Source of the DNA: Pseudobacter sp051955275
GTDB lineage: Bacteria > Bacteroidota > Bacteroidia > Chitinophagales > Chitinophagaceae
DNA: 64,000 nucleotides
Direction of reading: 5' to 3'
NCBI RefSeq assembly: GCF_051955275.1
Contig: NZ_JBQCGW010000322.1
Location: 1-64,000 of the forward strand
The position numbers and the translations under genes are program-made. Of the stretch, positions 18,207 to 26,619 are shown piece by piece. The first letter of the stretch is position 1, and every line of letters starts with the position of its first letter. The notes under the pieces were generated by a model. That model saw nothing but the letters and a program-made list of their open reading frames with translations. It was not told the DNA's origin and did no database searches.

Positions 18207-18722
18207 TTATTTCTTAACGGAAGTGGAATCTTTAGCCGGCTTCTTGCCCCAGGTCATGCGGTTCACGATCTCCGCAATCACGGTATCGAATTTCACCAGC
18301 TGGTCCTGCGTGCAGAGCGCGCGCACTTTCTCAAAGTGGTGGATAGTGATCAGGTCGAGCTGACGCTGATAAGTGGATATTTCATTGCCGCGGAGGTCCA
18401 GCAGGCTGTCGTTCTGCGCGCCATGCGGTACTTTGAGCAGGTCGAAGAAACGTTTTTTGGTACTGCGGATGGAGTCCAGCACCGGCTTTTGCTCCGCTAC
18501 CAGGGTATCGCGCAATTTCCAGTAGATTGTTTCCTGGTCGGGGGTAAGACTGAGCTCGTTCACCATGAACTGCCCCATGCGCTTTTCGCGGTCTGCAGCG
18601 GTAGGAGGCGGAGGCGTTGACGGTTTATCGCGCAGCCAGTAAAAAGAGAGGGTGAGGATGTTGGTTACAAGAAGAATGACCACTAGCCAGGTGAGCCTTT
18701 TCTGATTCGGGTTCTTGTTCAT
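18207..18722 (-). CDS. CpxP/Spy-like membrane-anchored periplasmic protein
   Basis: A 171-residue protein with an N-terminal membrane anchor (residues 9-30, LTWLVVILLVTNILTLSFYWL), a proline stretch and a helical periplasmic part. That part resembles Spy/CpxP or CnrX-type stress sensors (LSLTPDQETIYWKLRD, then a long alpha-helical region). Its start overlaps the stop of the preceding gene by four bases, so the two are probably translated together. It is third in a sigma factor/membrane partner/CpxP-like operon, which suggests that it senses envelope or metal stress. The family call rests on shape and short motifs. Confidence 0.65.
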   Translation of the reverse strand: MNKNPNQKRLTWLVVILLVTNILTLSFYWLRDKPSTPPPPTAADREKRMGQFMVNELSLTPDQETIYWKLRDTLVAEQKPVLDSIRSTKKRFFDLLKVPHGAQNDSLLDLRGNEISTYQRQLDLITIHHFEKVRALCTQDQLVKFDTVIAEIVNRMTWGKKPAKDSTSVKK

Positions 18723-19063
18723 GGTTCATTCGGGGTTTCGTCATACACCGGGTAGGTGTCAATGGAAGAGTAATCGGCCACTACAAAGGGAGCGGAAGTT
18801 TCAGGCGCTGAGGAGAGGCTGGGCTGCTGCACCATCTTCATAATGGTGGTGAAGTTGAGCAATAACACAATCACCGCCAGTCCCAGGGAGAGGGACGGCC
18901 TGGTAAGGAGCTTACCGATCCAGCCCAGGGGGGCGGTTTCTGCCTCCTGTTCCATCCTGGCCCGGAGCCTGGTATAAAAGAACTCCGGCGCCGCGGCCCG
19001 CTTCATGCCCTGGAGGCTGTCCAGGATCCCGTCTTGTTCTTTATGGTTCATCTCAGGTGACAT
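18719..19063 (-). CDS. Short membrane protein, probable anti-sigma partner
   Basis: A 114-residue protein (ATG 19063, MSPEMNHKEQDGILDSL) with one membrane helix near the middle (LSLGLAVIVLLLNFTTIM) and a short periplasmic tail. It has no recognisable zinc-binding HxxxCxxC motif. It is encoded 57 bases after an ECF sigma factor and overlaps the CpxP-like gene. By position it is a likely membrane-bound anti-sigma or sensor component; the sequence alone does not prove that. An upstream TTG at 19111 is a less likely start. Confidence 0.6.
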   Translation of the reverse strand: MSPEMNHKEQDGILDSLQGMKRAAAPEFFYTRLRARMEQEAETAPLGWIGKLLTRPSLSLGLAVIVLLLNFTTIMKMVQQPSLSSAPETSAPFVVADYSSIDTYPVYDETPNEP

Positions 19064-19120
19064 ACTGATGTGTTTTTCAAAACTATGTAGTTTGACGTTA
19101 TTATTATACAAAACCTGCGA

Positions 19121-19696
19121 CTATTTCCTTTTCTGACCGCCCTGCCCCTCCAGCAGCTTGCGAAGGTTCTGGCGGGCCCTGAACAGCAGGGATTCCACCG
19201 CTGAAACGCTCAATTCCATCACCTGAGCGATCTCCTGGTAGCTCAGTTCTTCGGTTTTCAGTAAAATAAATGCTGTTTTCTGGTTCTCGGGCAGCTGATC
19301 GATCAGCCTGAAAAGGATGGCGGCCTGCTCTTTCTGGTCCAGCGCCACCCCGGGATGGTGAAAATTCACGGGGTCGTGGAGCACCTCATTGTCGGGCCCG
19401 AACAGGCTGGTCACAAAGGCAAAGCGTTTTTTCCGCTTGCGGCTCCGGATAAGGTCAAGGCTCTTGGTCACCGTGATCCGGTAGATCCAGGTGCTCAAGC
19501 GGCTGTCTCCCTTAAACTGGTCGATCGAACGGTAAACCTGGATGAACACCTCCTGGGCCACATCCTCCGCATCGGAAGCGTCGTGCACCATGCTGAGGGC
19601 CGTGTTGAACACCATATCCTGGCAGTCGTCAACCACCTGTTTAAAAGCCAGCTCATCGCCGTTCCGTAGACGTTGTATCAGTTCCTGTTCTGTCAA
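19121..19696 (-). CDS. ECF sigma factor (RpoE type)
   Basis: A 191-residue ECF sigma factor. Region 2 reads DAEDVAQEVFIQVYRSIDQF, followed by DSRLSTWIYRITVTKSLD, and region 4 reads ELSYQEIAQVMELSVSAVE followed by LLFRARQNLRKLL. The reading frame starts with TTG at 19696 (TTG ACA GAA CAG GAA CTG); the start fits family N-termini (TEQELIQRLRNGDELAF). It heads an operon with a short membrane protein and a CpxP-like protein and probably answers envelope stress. It is of a different type from the FecI-like factor at 16165. Confidence 0.92.
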   Translation of the reverse strand: MTEQELIQRLRNGDELAFKQVVDDCQDMVFNTALSMVHDASDAEDVAQEVFIQVYRSIDQFKGDSRLSTWIYRITVTKSLDLIRSRKRKKRFAFVTSLFGPDNEVLHDPVNFHHPGVALDQKEQAAILFRLIDQLPENQKTAFILLKTEELSYQEIAQVMELSVSAVESLLFRARQNLRKLLEGQGGQKRK

Positions 19697-19915
19697 GCAA
19701 ACGGCCGTTTAGATTTAGGGCTACAACTTACGAAAACCTTCTGGTATCCCAACAACGTACCGGTAACACAATAAATTTTATCCAACAAGGAAGGTGTTTT
19801 GCAGATGAAATAGAGGCGTTCGCCACAATTTGTCAAATAAAATAAAAAAATAGTGGGAGGAGTAGTCCTAAATTCTTTGTTGTGTGTCTATATATAATTC
19901 CACAACCCTATTGCC

Positions 19916-20302
19916 ATGCAAACATTTTTTTTCGTAAAAGAACAGGGGCGTTATGTACGCGTTGACTTTGCTTCCATCCTCTTCATCGAGGCAAGGAGTA
20001 ATTATGTGCAGATCGTTACCCCAACACGTGTGTTTATGTGCCTGGTGAGTATGCGCCAGATCGAGAAATTATTACCGGCCGAAGGCTTCTGCCGTGTTCA
20101 CCGCTCTTATATCGTTGGGATCTCCAATATTCAGAGCTTCGACAAAGAGAGGATCTATATGGAGGAACGCATGATTCCCATCGGCGACCGTTACAGAAGT
20201 GCCTTGCACCGCTCCGTTACCATGGTGCGATGCAAGAACACTGAAAGTATGTTGCTGGATGAGGAAAATTCGATGGTCCTGATGGAAGAAGAGGAAGATT
20301 AA
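19916..20302 (+). CDS. LytTR DNA-binding regulator, stand-alone
   Basis: A 128-residue protein consisting almost wholly of a LytTR DNA-binding domain. It has SILFIEARSNYVQIVT, a helix with SMRQIEKLLPAEGFCRVHRS, then YIVGISNIQSFDKE and PIGDRYRSAL. There is no receiver domain, so it is not a full two-component response regulator. The C-terminus is very acidic (LMEEEED). It ends one base before the stop of a convergent surface-protein gene. A link to expression of the two neighbouring surface proteins is possible but is not shown. Confidence 0.85.
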   Translation: MQTFFFVKEQGRYVRVDFASILFIEARSNYVQIVTPTRVFMCLVSMRQIEKLLPAEGFCRVHRSYIVGISNIQSFDKERIYMEERMIPIGDRYRSALHRSVTMVRCKNTESMLLDEENSMVLMEEEED

Positions 20303-20303
20303 A

Positions 20304-21656
20304 CTACTTCCCCTTCATCCAGCGTTCCGGCCCGATGCTGTAGCGGTTTCCTACAAACTTCACAGTATAGAGGCCGGACGCCAGTCCCTGAGTAGGGATG
20401 AATATGTCCTGTTGCCCCGCTTCCAACTTCACTGTTACCTGGTTCAGCACCTGTCCTGCAAAATTCGTAATGATCAGCCTGCCCTGCTGTGCTTCGCGGG
20501 CGATCATCCTTACAGCCAGTTGATCTCCATAACAAGGGCTGCACAATAATTTTATCTGGTCAGTTCCCAGCTCTTCCGATTTCACATAAATGATTTTGGA
20601 ATGAGCATACTTACCGTCTCTATCCTGCATGCGTAAGCGAAGATATACGGTCTGCTTAGGCAGATTATACTGATACGTAGAAGGCATATTCCTGGCCGGG
20701 ATCACTGCAGCCTGTTTGAAGTTGCTGCCATCATTGCTTTGCTCGATGATGTATGATTCCACATTCTCTTCCATGCTGCTCTTCCACATCACCCTGATGT
20801 CTTTGCCATATACTGCCGCTGTGAAATTCTCCAGCACAACGGGCAGGATGGTAACACATGTACTGCTATTACTTACTACGTCCGCAGAACCGAAGTTGGA
20901 GGACCCACTTGTAGTAGCACCGGGTGCTTTGCCTACACCAAGGCCGGGGCCTGTGGTCAGCGGATTATTCAGCAACGCATTGGCCGTGTAACGGAAACAG
21001 GCTCTTGCATTGGAAGGAGAAACAGCCATACCATTGCTTACGTTATTGGTAAGACCGCGTGAAGAGATCTCGCTGTTAGGTCCCAGGCAGATTGCCCCAC
21101 CACTGTTGATGGTCATATCGCGGTTGTAAATTCTGCCAAGGTTCACCAGCTTGCCATTCACCTGGAAGTCTGCATTGTTTGCATTCACCACTGCTTTGTT
21201 GGATGCATTCACAAAGTAGGCTGCGGAATTGTTGATGGCCAGCTGTGAGCTCATGTTAACAGTACCATAGTTGATAATGTTACCATTCATGTTCACACTT
21301 CCTTTGAAGGTAACTGTACCATGGTTGGTGATAGTCTGACTGCTGAGGTTCATGTTCACGCCATTCTCGAAAGTGAGTGAACCACCTTCCATGATCACGA
21401 TATTACCACCGTTCCAGTTCAGGTTCTGAATAGTGAGTGTGCCACAAACCTGCAGCGTGCCACCATTGATATTAAGGTTGAAAGTTTTTGCGTTTCCCGA
21501 GTGAGACAAAGTCTGGCCGGAATTGATATTATCATTGTTCTTAACAGCAGGGCTGTTGCAATTACCATTTGCGATACCGGTGGGAAAAGAGCATTGAGCA
21601 AATGAATGTGCGAAAGTAACGCACAGGAGTACGGGTACGAGTAAAAATGTCCTCAT
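20304..21656 (-). CDS. Secreted surface protein with T9SS-type C-terminus, copy 1
   Basis: A 450-residue exported protein: signal peptide (MRTFLLVPVLLCVTFAHSFAQ), then an Asn/Gly-rich repetitive region that looks like a beta-helix (rungs such as GGTLQVCGTLTIQNLNWNGG). A fibronectin-like segment (VMWKSSMEENVESYIIEQS) follows, then a C-terminal sorting-type domain (GRLIITNFAGQVLNQVTVKL, ASGLYTVKFVGN). This is the build of cargo for the type IX secretion system. It is a close paralogue of the next gene upstream (21888). The role, perhaps adhesion or surface layer, is unknown. Confidence 0.75.
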   Translation of the reverse strand: MRTFLLVPVLLCVTFAHSFAQCSFPTGIANGNCNSPAVKNNDNINSGQTLSHSGNAKTFNLNINGGTLQVCGTLTIQNLNWNGGNIVIMEGGSLTFENGVNMNLSSQTITNHGTVTFKGSVNMNGNIINYGTVNMSSQLAINNSAAYFVNASNKAVVNANNADFQVNGKLVNLGRIYNRDMTINSGGAICLGPNSEISSRGLTNNVSNGMAVSPSNARACFRYTANALLNNPLTTGPGLGVGKAPGATTSGSSNFGSADVVSNSSTCVTILPVVLENFTAAVYGKDIRVMWKSSMEENVESYIIEQSNDGSNFKQAAVIPARNMPSTYQYNLPKQTVYLRLRMQDRDGKYAHSKIIYVKSEELGTDQIKLLCSPCYGDQLAVRMIAREAQQGRLIITNFAGQVLNQVTVKLEAGQQDIFIPTQGLASGLYTVKFVGNRYSIGPERWMKGK

Positions 21657-21827
21657 AACTACGGATAAATTGACGAAATAGGGTGTACGATCAAGTGATC
21701 TCCTTGCGGAATCACAACGGGCTAATCAAGCGATTAAATGGAAGGTGGAAGGTTAATTCTTCGATGGGATAATTGAAGTCAGAGGTAATTGGTCACTGGT
21801 AAATTGGTAACACAAAATTAGACATTT

Positions 21828-21866
21828 AAAAATGCCCTGCAAGCTTTTGCAAGGCATTTTTACTTT
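21828..21866 (-). terminator. Terminator of surface protein gene 2
   Basis: AAAAATGCC pairs with GGCATTTTT around an inner TGCAA/TTGCA stem; on the minus strand it is followed by a T-rich tail. It lies about 20 bases past the stop of the gene at 21888. The A/T-rich outer stem could also serve the other direction. Confidence 0.72.
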
Positions 21867-21887
21867 TTTAACAATAACGGTTAAATT

Positions 21888-23261
21888 TTACCATCGCATT
21901 TTTCTGATGAAGCGAAACGGTCCGATGCGGTTCCGGTTTCCAATAAACACAACCGTGTACAACCCGCTCTGGAGGCCGGTTACAGCCACATTAACATCCT
22001 GCTGTCCCGACTGTAACTTCATTGCTACATCCTTCACCACCTGCCCTGAAACATTGCGAAATATCAATCTTCCCTGCTGTTCTTCCGTACTTATGATACG
22101 CAAGAATACCTGATCACCCTGAGCAGGATTATTCAACACCAGGAGGTTATTTTCACCTGCATCATCTGTTTTTACATAAATGATCTTTGAGTACGAAGAA
22201 CTGCCATCTCTATCCTCCATGCGTAAACGAAGATAGATCTCCGGCACTGCAGGAATATCATACAGGTACTTCGATGGTTCATTCCTGGCTTCCACATAGG
22301 CCAGTTTCGAAAAACTGTTCCCATCCCCGCTCCCTTCCAGCACATATCCATCCACATTATCCTCCGAACTGCTCTCCCACTCCACGTTGATCCTGCTGCC
22401 GGCAACCAGCGCCCGGAAATACTCCAGCACCACCGGCAGCGCAACCGCACAGCTGCCGCAGTTAGCAGTAACCGTAGCGGCCCCGAATCCCCCTGCCCCG
22501 CTCACCGTGGAGCCCGTTGCCTGGCAAACCTGTAAAGTGGCATCACTGCTCAGGAAACTGTTCAGCAAAGCATTGCCGGTATACCGTACGCATGCCATGC
22601 TGCCCGTGGGCCTTACCACTATCCCATTCGGGTCATTATTATTCAGCGTTCCGGTATTCACCTGGCTTCCCGGCCCAAGGCATACGTCCGAGCCCCCATT
22701 CACCGTAATGGTACCCACATTCATCACACCCAGGTTCTTCATCTCACCCGATAAGTTCACCGTCTGCCCTGGCGCATTGAATACCGCCGTCGGCGCCCCA
22801 TTCACCAGGTCTGCTGTTGTGGACCCCAGCGAAAACTGTCCATTTACATTTGCCACCCCGTAATTGATAAAAGCACCATCCGTTCCACCCACATTCAATG
22901 AACCATTTACTGTAATGGTGCCATGATTGGTGACCAAACTCCCCGTATTCAGATTGATGCCCGTATTCAACGTGAGCGATCCACCCGACATAACCACAAT
23001 TGCGCCACCATTAAAATTGATGTTTGAAATGGTCAGCGTTCCGCAGACCTGTAAAGTCCCGCCATTAAGATTGACCCCGGAGAAAGTCGTGGCCGTACCC
23101 GTGTAAGAATATGTCTGCCCTGCATTGATGTTAACGCCATCCGTTGCCGGGGTTCCTGTACAAGCCCCGTTGGGCGTTCCTGCCGGAAAGGTGCATTGCG
23201 CCTTGGTTTGGTGAGATAGTACGCACATAGCTCCAGCTACGAGGATTAAAATTCTTCGCAT
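21888..23261 (-). CDS. Secreted surface protein with T9SS-type C-terminus, copy 2
   Basis: A 457-residue paralogue of the protein encoded at 20304, with the same order of parts. These are a signal peptide (MRRILILVAGAMCVLSHQTKAQ), the opening CTFPAGTPNGACTGTP, beta-helix-like rungs (NGGTLQVCGTLTISNINFNG), a fibronectin-like segment (VEWESSSEDNVDGYVLEGS) and a sorting-type C-terminus (LQSGLYTVVFIGNRNRIG). The two genes lie head to tail, about 230 bases apart with a terminator between them, indicating tandem duplication followed by divergence. Type IX export is inferred from the C-terminal domain. Confidence 0.75.
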   Translation of the reverse strand: MRRILILVAGAMCVLSHQTKAQCTFPAGTPNGACTGTPATDGVNINAGQTYSYTGTATTFSGVNLNGGTLQVCGTLTISNINFNGGAIVVMSGGSLTLNTGINLNTGSLVTNHGTITVNGSLNVGGTDGAFINYGVANVNGQFSLGSTTADLVNGAPTAVFNAPGQTVNLSGEMKNLGVMNVGTITVNGGSDVCLGPGSQVNTGTLNNNDPNGIVVRPTGSMACVRYTGNALLNSFLSSDATLQVCQATGSTVSGAGGFGAATVTANCGSCAVALPVVLEYFRALVAGSRINVEWESSSEDNVDGYVLEGSGDGNSFSKLAYVEARNEPSKYLYDIPAVPEIYLRLRMEDRDGSSSYSKIIYVKTDDAGENNLLVLNNPAQGDQVFLRIISTEEQQGRLIFRNVSGQVVKDVAMKLQSGQQDVNVAVTGLQSGLYTVVFIGNRNRIGPFRFIRKMRW

Positions 23262-23383
23262 AGTTACTGATTAGATTGATAATTAAATTGAGTTGAAAAC
23301 CTGACGGTTTCTGGTGGGGCTGATCAGTAAAGGGAGGGGAGGAAGGATTACAGTGCGTAATGGAATGATTGTAGTGAAATTAC

Positions 23384-23421
23384 TAAAATGCAAAATGCCT
23401 GCCAAAGAAATCCGGCAGGCA
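23384..23421 (-). terminator. Terminator after VOC gene
   Basis: On the minus strand TGCCTGCC (from 23421) pairs with GGCAGGCA (to 23396) and is followed by TTTTGCATTTT. It lies 40 bases past the stop of the VOC gene. Confidence 0.75.
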
Positions 23422-23460
23422 CTCACTGATGTATTACCTATATTCGGTTAAAGATAACCG

Positions 23461-23886
23461 TTATTTGTCTTCAAAGTTGACCATCCATTTGATGCCATAT
23501 TTATCATTGAACATGCCAAACCAGGCTCCCCAGGGTGCCTTATCCCAGGGCACTTCCACGGATCCCCCTGCCGACAATGCCTTGAACAGGCGCTCGCCAT
23601 CCTCCTTTGAATCCGGCGTGATGGCCAGGGAAATGGCCGTGCCCACCGTGGCGGTATGCCCCATGCTTTCCAGCGCATCCGTACCCATCAGCATTACTTT
23701 ATCATTGATGGGAAGCGCCATATGCATGATCTTGTTTTTGTCGCCCTCCGGCATGTTATCCGCCATGCCGGGCATATCACTGAAACGGGTCACATTTAAG
23801 AACTCGCCGCCAAATACTGATTTGTAGAAATTGAAAACCTCTTCTGTATTACCCAGAAAATTGAGATAGGGATGAATAGTTGCCAT
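23461..23886 (-). CDS. VOC-family protein (PhnB-like)
   Basis: A 141-residue vicinal-oxygen-chelate fold protein of the PhnB/3-demethylubiquinone methyltransferase-like group. Typical features are the start IHPYLNFLGNTEEVFNFYKS, a VFGGEF segment, SLAITPDSKEDGERLFKALS and the end WGAWFGMFNDKYGIKWMVNF. Such proteins often act as small enzymes or binding proteins, and the substrate cannot be predicted. It is a single gene with its own terminator, and family-1 repeats lie upstream. Confidence 0.85.
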   Translation of the reverse strand: MATIHPYLNFLGNTEEVFNFYKSVFGGEFLNVTRFSDMPGMADNMPEGDKNKIMHMALPINDKVMLMGTDALESMGHTATVGTAISLAITPDSKEDGERLFKALSAGGSVEVPWDKAPWGAWFGMFNDKYGIKWMVNFEDK

Positions 23887-24033
23887 TGTATGTTGTTTTA
23901 AAGTGAATGCACAATCAGATAACGAAACAAATGTAGAATAAGACGGTAAGATGGATGCGGTGTGATCCCGCCAATTTAAGGGCTAACCCCGGCAGGGGTT
24001 GGCTTGTTTTATCTCTTATGGTTTAGGGCTTTG

Positions 24034-24187
24034 TGCTTCGGGCGGGGTGGACGCCGGGGCTGTAAAACATACCCACACCTTTTTGAGCTTTGATGGGCTG
24101 TGGTGGGGGATGTTAGGGAGGTGGTGCTGAGCCGGGCTATGGGATCGTATGTTTTGAAGGCCCCTCTGCCCACCCCCGCCCGAAGCA
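24034..24187 (+). repeat. Dispersed hairpin element family 1, copy A
   Basis: The core begins with AAAACATACCCACACC (24063-24078) and ends with GTATGTTTT (24148-24156). Outer arms TGCTTCGGGCGGGG... (from 24034) and ...CCCCGCCCGAAGCA (to 24187) pair with each other. The arms differ from those of the other copies. It closely resembles copy C in the core. Confidence 0.8.
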
Positions 24188-24380
24188 TAGCCCCCCTGAT
24201 ATGGCGAGAGATAAAAAAGCAGACCCCTGCCCACCCCGAAGGGAATCGCTTTATGATGATAAAGCCTCGGGAAGTTTTTATGAATGGCGGCAGGGGGTGC
24301 GTGATTTAATGGATTACTTACTTTATAGAATTTGGACCTGCCGTTTTATTGCCGCACCTCCACGCAGCCCATGCCGGCGC

Positions 24381-24515
24381 GGAATGTAAAAAGAGGGTCT
24401 TGAAAACATACCATTTCCTGGCCAGGCATTGCACCACAGCCCTGACACTCCCCCCAACGCACAATAGTACCCCAACTGGTGTGGGTATGTTTTCCAACCC
24501 GGCTTTTTATATTCC
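24381..24515 (-). repeat. Dispersed hairpin element family 1, copy B
   Basis: A 135-base element in minus orientation. Arms GGAATGTAAAAAGAGGG (from 24381) and the reverse complement of 24485-24515, starting GGAATATAAAAAGCCGGG, are nearly identical over 31 bases. The core has the AAAACATACCCACACC and GTATGTTTT landmarks. Its left arm on the minus strand begins 12 bases past the glycosyltransferase stop and repeats that gene's last codons. Confidence 0.82.
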
Positions 24516-24550
24516 AAGTCCGGCAATTTATATTCCAAGTCCGACAATCT
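24505..24550 (-). repeat. Direct repeat of the glycosyltransferase 3' end
   Basis: On the minus strand CGGACTTGGAATATAA occurs twice, 22 bases apart. The first copy encodes the final residues and stop of the glycosyltransferase; the second runs into the arm of element copy B. Confidence 0.75.
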
Positions 24551-25745
24551 TCCAGAACTGATCCACACGGGCAGTCCAGGTGTTCTGGCGGGCAACAGCC
24601 ATGCGTTTGGATTGCAGGTCAGGATTGTTTTCGGAAATGGCTTTGTCGATGAGCTGAAGGAATTCATTGTGGTCTTCGGCAATATAGGCCACGTCGCGGA
24701 AAGTGTAGATGTCTTCGGAGAAATGCGTGGCGATAACGGGTTTACCTGCGGCAAGATATTCATTGATCTTGAGCGGATAAATGCTTTTGGTGAGCGTGGT
24801 CTTGCGGAAAGGAATAAGCACGCAGTCGAAGTACTGCAGGAAGTTCGGTAACTCGGTGATCTTGCGGGGACCAGCGAATATCACGTTCGGCAGTTTGTCC
24901 AGGCCGATGTCCTGCACTTCGGTGCCCTGGATGGGGCCGACGAAGAAAAGGATCTTGTCGGAGTGATGTTCAGCAATCTTTTTGAGCAACTCGAAGTCGG
25001 AACGGTACTCGATGCTGCCGGTGTAACCGATGATCTTTTTGCCTGCAGGGATCTGCTGCAGCGCTTCGGGTTTGGGAAGCAGTTCCGTGGCAGCCCTCTC
25101 GAAGATATCGATATCGGCAGCATTGGGATGGAAGAATACGTTCTTGTTGAACGGGCTCTTCAGACGGGTCAGCTCCTTGGAGGTGCAGAGTGTGTAATCG
25201 AAATTACGGACGGTCTCTTCCTCGAGGCGGGTGCCGTGACGATGCGAATAAGCCACCTGGGAGATATCATCCATGGATTGATACACGGATACGGCAGTGA
25301 GCTTTTTGATATCCTCGGGGAGCTTCTGAACGAAGTATGGATCGAAGAAGTTCAGGTAAACGAAATCCTTCAGGTTATAGTCTTTGATGAGTTGGCGGAT
25401 GGTGCGGAGAACGATGCGGTCGTTCAAGGCGGCCAGCTTGTTGTAAATGGCGCCGGGTGGCAGGAAGTTGATGGGCCAGGTCAGCCTGGTGGTTACTACC
25501 GTGAGGTTGGCTGGCAGTCCCGGCGGATTGCTGTAGGGATCCTTGCCATGCAGCAGGGCTGGCTTGCGGCGTTTGATCTGTTCAGTGTTCTTCAGCTGGT
25601 AGTAGTCCTTGTAGCTGAAGGGATGGTCGATGTAGAAGACGCGGTGATTACGCGCGAATTCCTTGGCCAGTGAAAGCGCCGGGGATGAGATCTCGGAATC
25701 CCAACGGCTGAGACTGAAACAAATGATGTCGCGCTGCCTGCTCAT
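24528..25745 (-). CDS. Glycosyltransferase, GT4-like
   Basis: A 405-residue cytoplasmic glycosyltransferase with a GT-B fold outline. The N-terminal part has ICFSLSRWDSEISSPALSLA, and the C-terminal donor-binding part has IGYTGSIEYRSDFELLKKIA and the highly typical YPLKINEYLAAGKPVIAT (residues 323-340). It resembles the WbpX/TuaH-like group. It is the last gene of the minus-strand polysaccharide cluster, one base after rfbD. The 3' end is tandemly repeated and abuts a family-1 hairpin element. Donor and acceptor are unknown; dTDP-rhamnose or one of the UDP sugars made next door are candidates. Confidence 0.85.
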   Translation of the reverse strand: MSRQRDIICFSLSRWDSEISSPALSLAKEFARNHRVFYIDHPFSYKDYYQLKNTEQIKRRKPALLHGKDPYSNPPGLPANLTVVTTRLTWPINFLPPGAIYNKLAALNDRIVLRTIRQLIKDYNLKDFVYLNFFDPYFVQKLPEDIKKLTAVSVYQSMDDISQVAYSHRHGTRLEEETVRNFDYTLCTSKELTRLKSPFNKNVFFHPNAADIDIFERAATELLPKPEALQQIPAGKKIIGYTGSIEYRSDFELLKKIAEHHSDKILFFVGPIQGTEVQDIGLDKLPNVIFAGPRKITELPNFLQYFDCVLIPFRKTTLTKSIYPLKINEYLAAGKPVIATHFSEDIYTFRDVAYIAEDHNEFLQLIDKAISENNPDLQSKRMAVARQNTWTARVDQFWKIVGLGI

Positions 25746-25746
25746 A

Positions 25747-26613
25747 TCAACCCTGATTTAATTGATGAAGACAAACTTTCAGGCTGCTTTCCCATTGGGG
25801 AATGGACAGGTTGAAAGTATTCCTGATTTTGTTGGTGTCCAGCAGGGAAAAAGAAGGCCTGCGGGCAGGAGTTGGATATTGAGCGGAAGGGATAGGATTC
25901 ACTGCGCAGGGGAGACCGCTGAGGTCGCGGATGGCAACAGCGAAATCGTACCAGCTGATACGTCCCTGGTTACTGTAATGATAGATGCCTGCCTGCCATT
26001 TACCACCGTCGATGATCTGCATGATGGCAGCGGCGAGGTCGGCTGCATAGGTAGGTGCTCCCACCTGGTCGCTCACCACGTTGAGGGACTCACGTTCCTT
26101 CATGAGGCGGAGCATGGTCTTCACGAAGTTGTTACCGAATTCAGAATATACCCAGGCAGTGCGGATGATGATGCTGTCTGCATGCTGTTGAATGGCCAGC
26201 TCCTCTCCTTTCAGCTTACTCGCCCCATACACATTGATGGGATCGGTGGGCTGGTCTTCCGTGTAGGGATCAGCTGAGCTGCCATTGAACACATAGTCCG
26301 TGGATACATGAATGAACTTCGCGCCATGTGCGGCGCAGGCGGCAGCGAGAATGCCGGTTGCGCTGGCATTGATATCGTAAGCGTCCGCTTCGTTCGTTTC
26401 AGCCTTATCAACGGCGGTGTAGGCAGCGGCATTGATGCAGAAAGCAGGCTTGTGTTCAGCAAACCAGCGCTGCACGGCGGCTGCGTCCTGGATCGGCAAC
26501 TCGTTCCTGTCTGTACCTATAAAATGGTAGGCAGGGTATTTCAACTGCAGGGCACGGAGCTCGCTGCCCAGTTGTCCGTTTGCACCGGTGATAAGGATAA
26601 CGGGGGTGGACAT
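25747..26613 (-). CDS. rfbD: dTDP-4-dehydrorhamnose reductase
   Basis: Catalyses the last step of dTDP-L-rhamnose synthesis, the NAD(P)H-dependent reduction of dTDP-4-dehydrorhamnose. I take ATG 26613 (MSTPVILITGANGQLGSEL) rather than the upstream TTG at 26619. The Rossmann motif TGANGQLG is near residues 9-16, and the YxxxK pair lies at Tyr129-Lys133 (NVYGASKLKG). VSTDYVFNG is typical of the family. It is 6 bases after rfbC and one base before the glycosyltransferase gene, so it is translated in a tight operon. Confidence 0.95.
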   Translation of the reverse strand: MSTPVILITGANGQLGSELRALQLKYPAYHFIGTDRNELPIQDAAAVQRWFAEHKPAFCINAAAYTAVDKAETNEADAYDINASATGILAAACAAHGAKFIHVSTDYVFNGSSADPYTEDQPTDPINVYGASKLKGEELAIQQHADSIIIRTAWVYSEFGNNFVKTMLRLMKERESLNVVSDQVGAPTYAADLAAAIMQIIDGGKWQAGIYHYSNQGRISWYDFAVAIRDLSGLPCAVNPIPSAQYPTPARRPSFSLLDTNKIRNTFNLSIPQWESSLKVCLHQLNQG

Positions 26614-26619
26614 ACGCAA

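Larger units (their letters stand above)
23887..24527. other. Intergenic region carrying two facing hairpin elements
   Basis: No gene is seen in these 640 bases. They hold a GC-rich hairpin near 23987-24015 (CTAACCCC/GGGGTTGG with a following TTTT) and two family-1 elements, copies A and B, in opposite orientation. Confidence 0.6.

Noticed and set aside
24034..24187. Integron attC site
   Set aside because: In attC the outer boxes are conserved and the inner part varies; here the core is conserved and the outer arms vary.
24034..24515. Copies A and B as ends of a transposon
   Set aside because: They face each other with no gene in the 190 bases between them, and belong to different subtypes of the element.
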